From: Ophthalmolycus amberensis
Taxonomy: Eukaryota > Chordata > Actinopteri > Perciformes > Zoarcidae
Assembly (NCBI GenBank): GCA_024529925.1
Contig: JAFEUB010001038.1
Location: 2,046,001-2,110,000 of the forward strand
DNA: 64,000 bases
Direction of reading: 5' to 3'
Shown here: positions 63,421 through 64,000 of the stretch, one piece after another
Position numbering within the stretch: the stretch's first letter is position 1
Layout of the letters: each line of letters opens with the position of its first letter
Translations under genes and position numbers: made by a program
The notes under the pieces: model-generated
Seen by the model: the letters and a program-made list of their open reading frames with translations, nothing else
Told to the model about the DNA's origin: nothing
Database searches by the model: none

Positions 63421-64000
63421 CTGTTGGTTTATGCTGCTCAAAAGGCCAGCGACCTCAACAGGGCAAATACTTTACCTGCGGAGGCCCCGCGCTGTTTGTG
63501 CATCTTCGCTATCTGAACACGGCTGATTTGCTTTCGAAGAGGATTATGTTATCCTTCGGACAGTGTCCTTTAGATGTGAAATGATTTCGTTAATGGGGGC
63601 GGCAGCAGCTCAGGGTGTGCGATTCGAGTCCGATGTGTACCTGGCACACTTGGCACATACCAGGCGAGGTGCTAGTTAATATCCCATCACACAGTCAAAG
63701 CTACAACACAGCTTCACCCTGCACGTGAGCACGGTTGTGTTTAGATGTAGGTGCAGGTTGACATTCAGGTCATTGCCCTCTTCCAGCTCGACTTCCTCAA
63801 CAGCTTCATGTCGCGAAGACTTCTGTCATCTTTTTTCACCTTGAATGCAACAAGGGGAATCTAAATGTGTTATTATTCACTGGTGGTAATGAAGCTTTGT
63901 TTACATCATTAGGCCTATATTTCAGGTTTTAATCATTTGAGATAATCACAACAACATGCTTAGTTGTCATCTCTAAAATCGGGCCCTTTAATAATGTATG
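63421..64000. other. sequence upstream of abcb11
   Basis: Apart from a SINE-like fragment, nothing is recognised. It is the expected position of distal abcb11 promoter elements, but no diagnostic nuclear-receptor repeat was identified by eye. Confidence 0.4.
63588..63640 (+). repeat. SINE head-like fragment upstream of abcb11
   Basis: GGGGGCGGCAGCAGCTCAGG then GTGTGCGATTCGAGTCC resembles the tRNA-related 5' end of fish SINEs, with a B-box-like GATTCGAGTCC. Only about 50 bases can be supported. Confidence 0.35.

Overview
The window is nuclear genomic DNA from a ray-finned (teleost) fish. The evidence is two vertebrate-type genes with teleost-like proteins, small introns with GT/AG borders, many (CA)n microsatellites and long G/C homopolymers, and several dispersed repeats that I recognise as common in percomorph genomes. 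No operon, phage, plasmid or CRISPR structure is present.

Layout. Positions 1-35109 contain no convincing protein-coding exon. This stretch looks like non-coding DNA upstream of, or in 5'-UTR introns of, b3galt1. It holds microsatellites, old repeat copies, a 56-bp exon-like segment with good splice sites at 9088-9143, and AT-rich blocks dense in homeodomain-type TAATTA cores. At 35110 a strong acceptor opens the exon carrying the whole b3galt1 coding sequence (35278-36264, + strand, 328 aa), with two short upstream ORFs and a likely poly(A) signal at 37114. Positions 37.1-48.4 kb are intergenic, with repeats and two weak exon candidates. From 63042 down to 49522 on the minus strand lies a complete abcb11 gene (bile salt export pump). 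I could place 28 coding exons; their lengths sum to 4080 bp, which is in frame at every junction and gives 1359 aa plus stop.

The two genes are convergent (tail to tail). They have no known joint function: b3galt1 is a Golgi beta-1,3-galactosyltransferase, and abcb11 is the canalicular ATP-driven bile salt exporter of liver. Both lie in the same broad human region on chromosome 2q, so this is shared ancestral linkage, but several genes that separate them in human are not seen here.

The most unusual sequences are inside abcb11 introns. One is a nested 21/29-bp minisatellite of about 0.85 kb beside a 19-bp microexon. Another is a 1258-bp hAT-type transposon relic with a perfect 8-bp target duplication and a 28-bp perfect palindrome. 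The third is a (TG)16 tract ending six bases before the acceptor of an in-frame exon. I found no evidence for a wholly new biological system.
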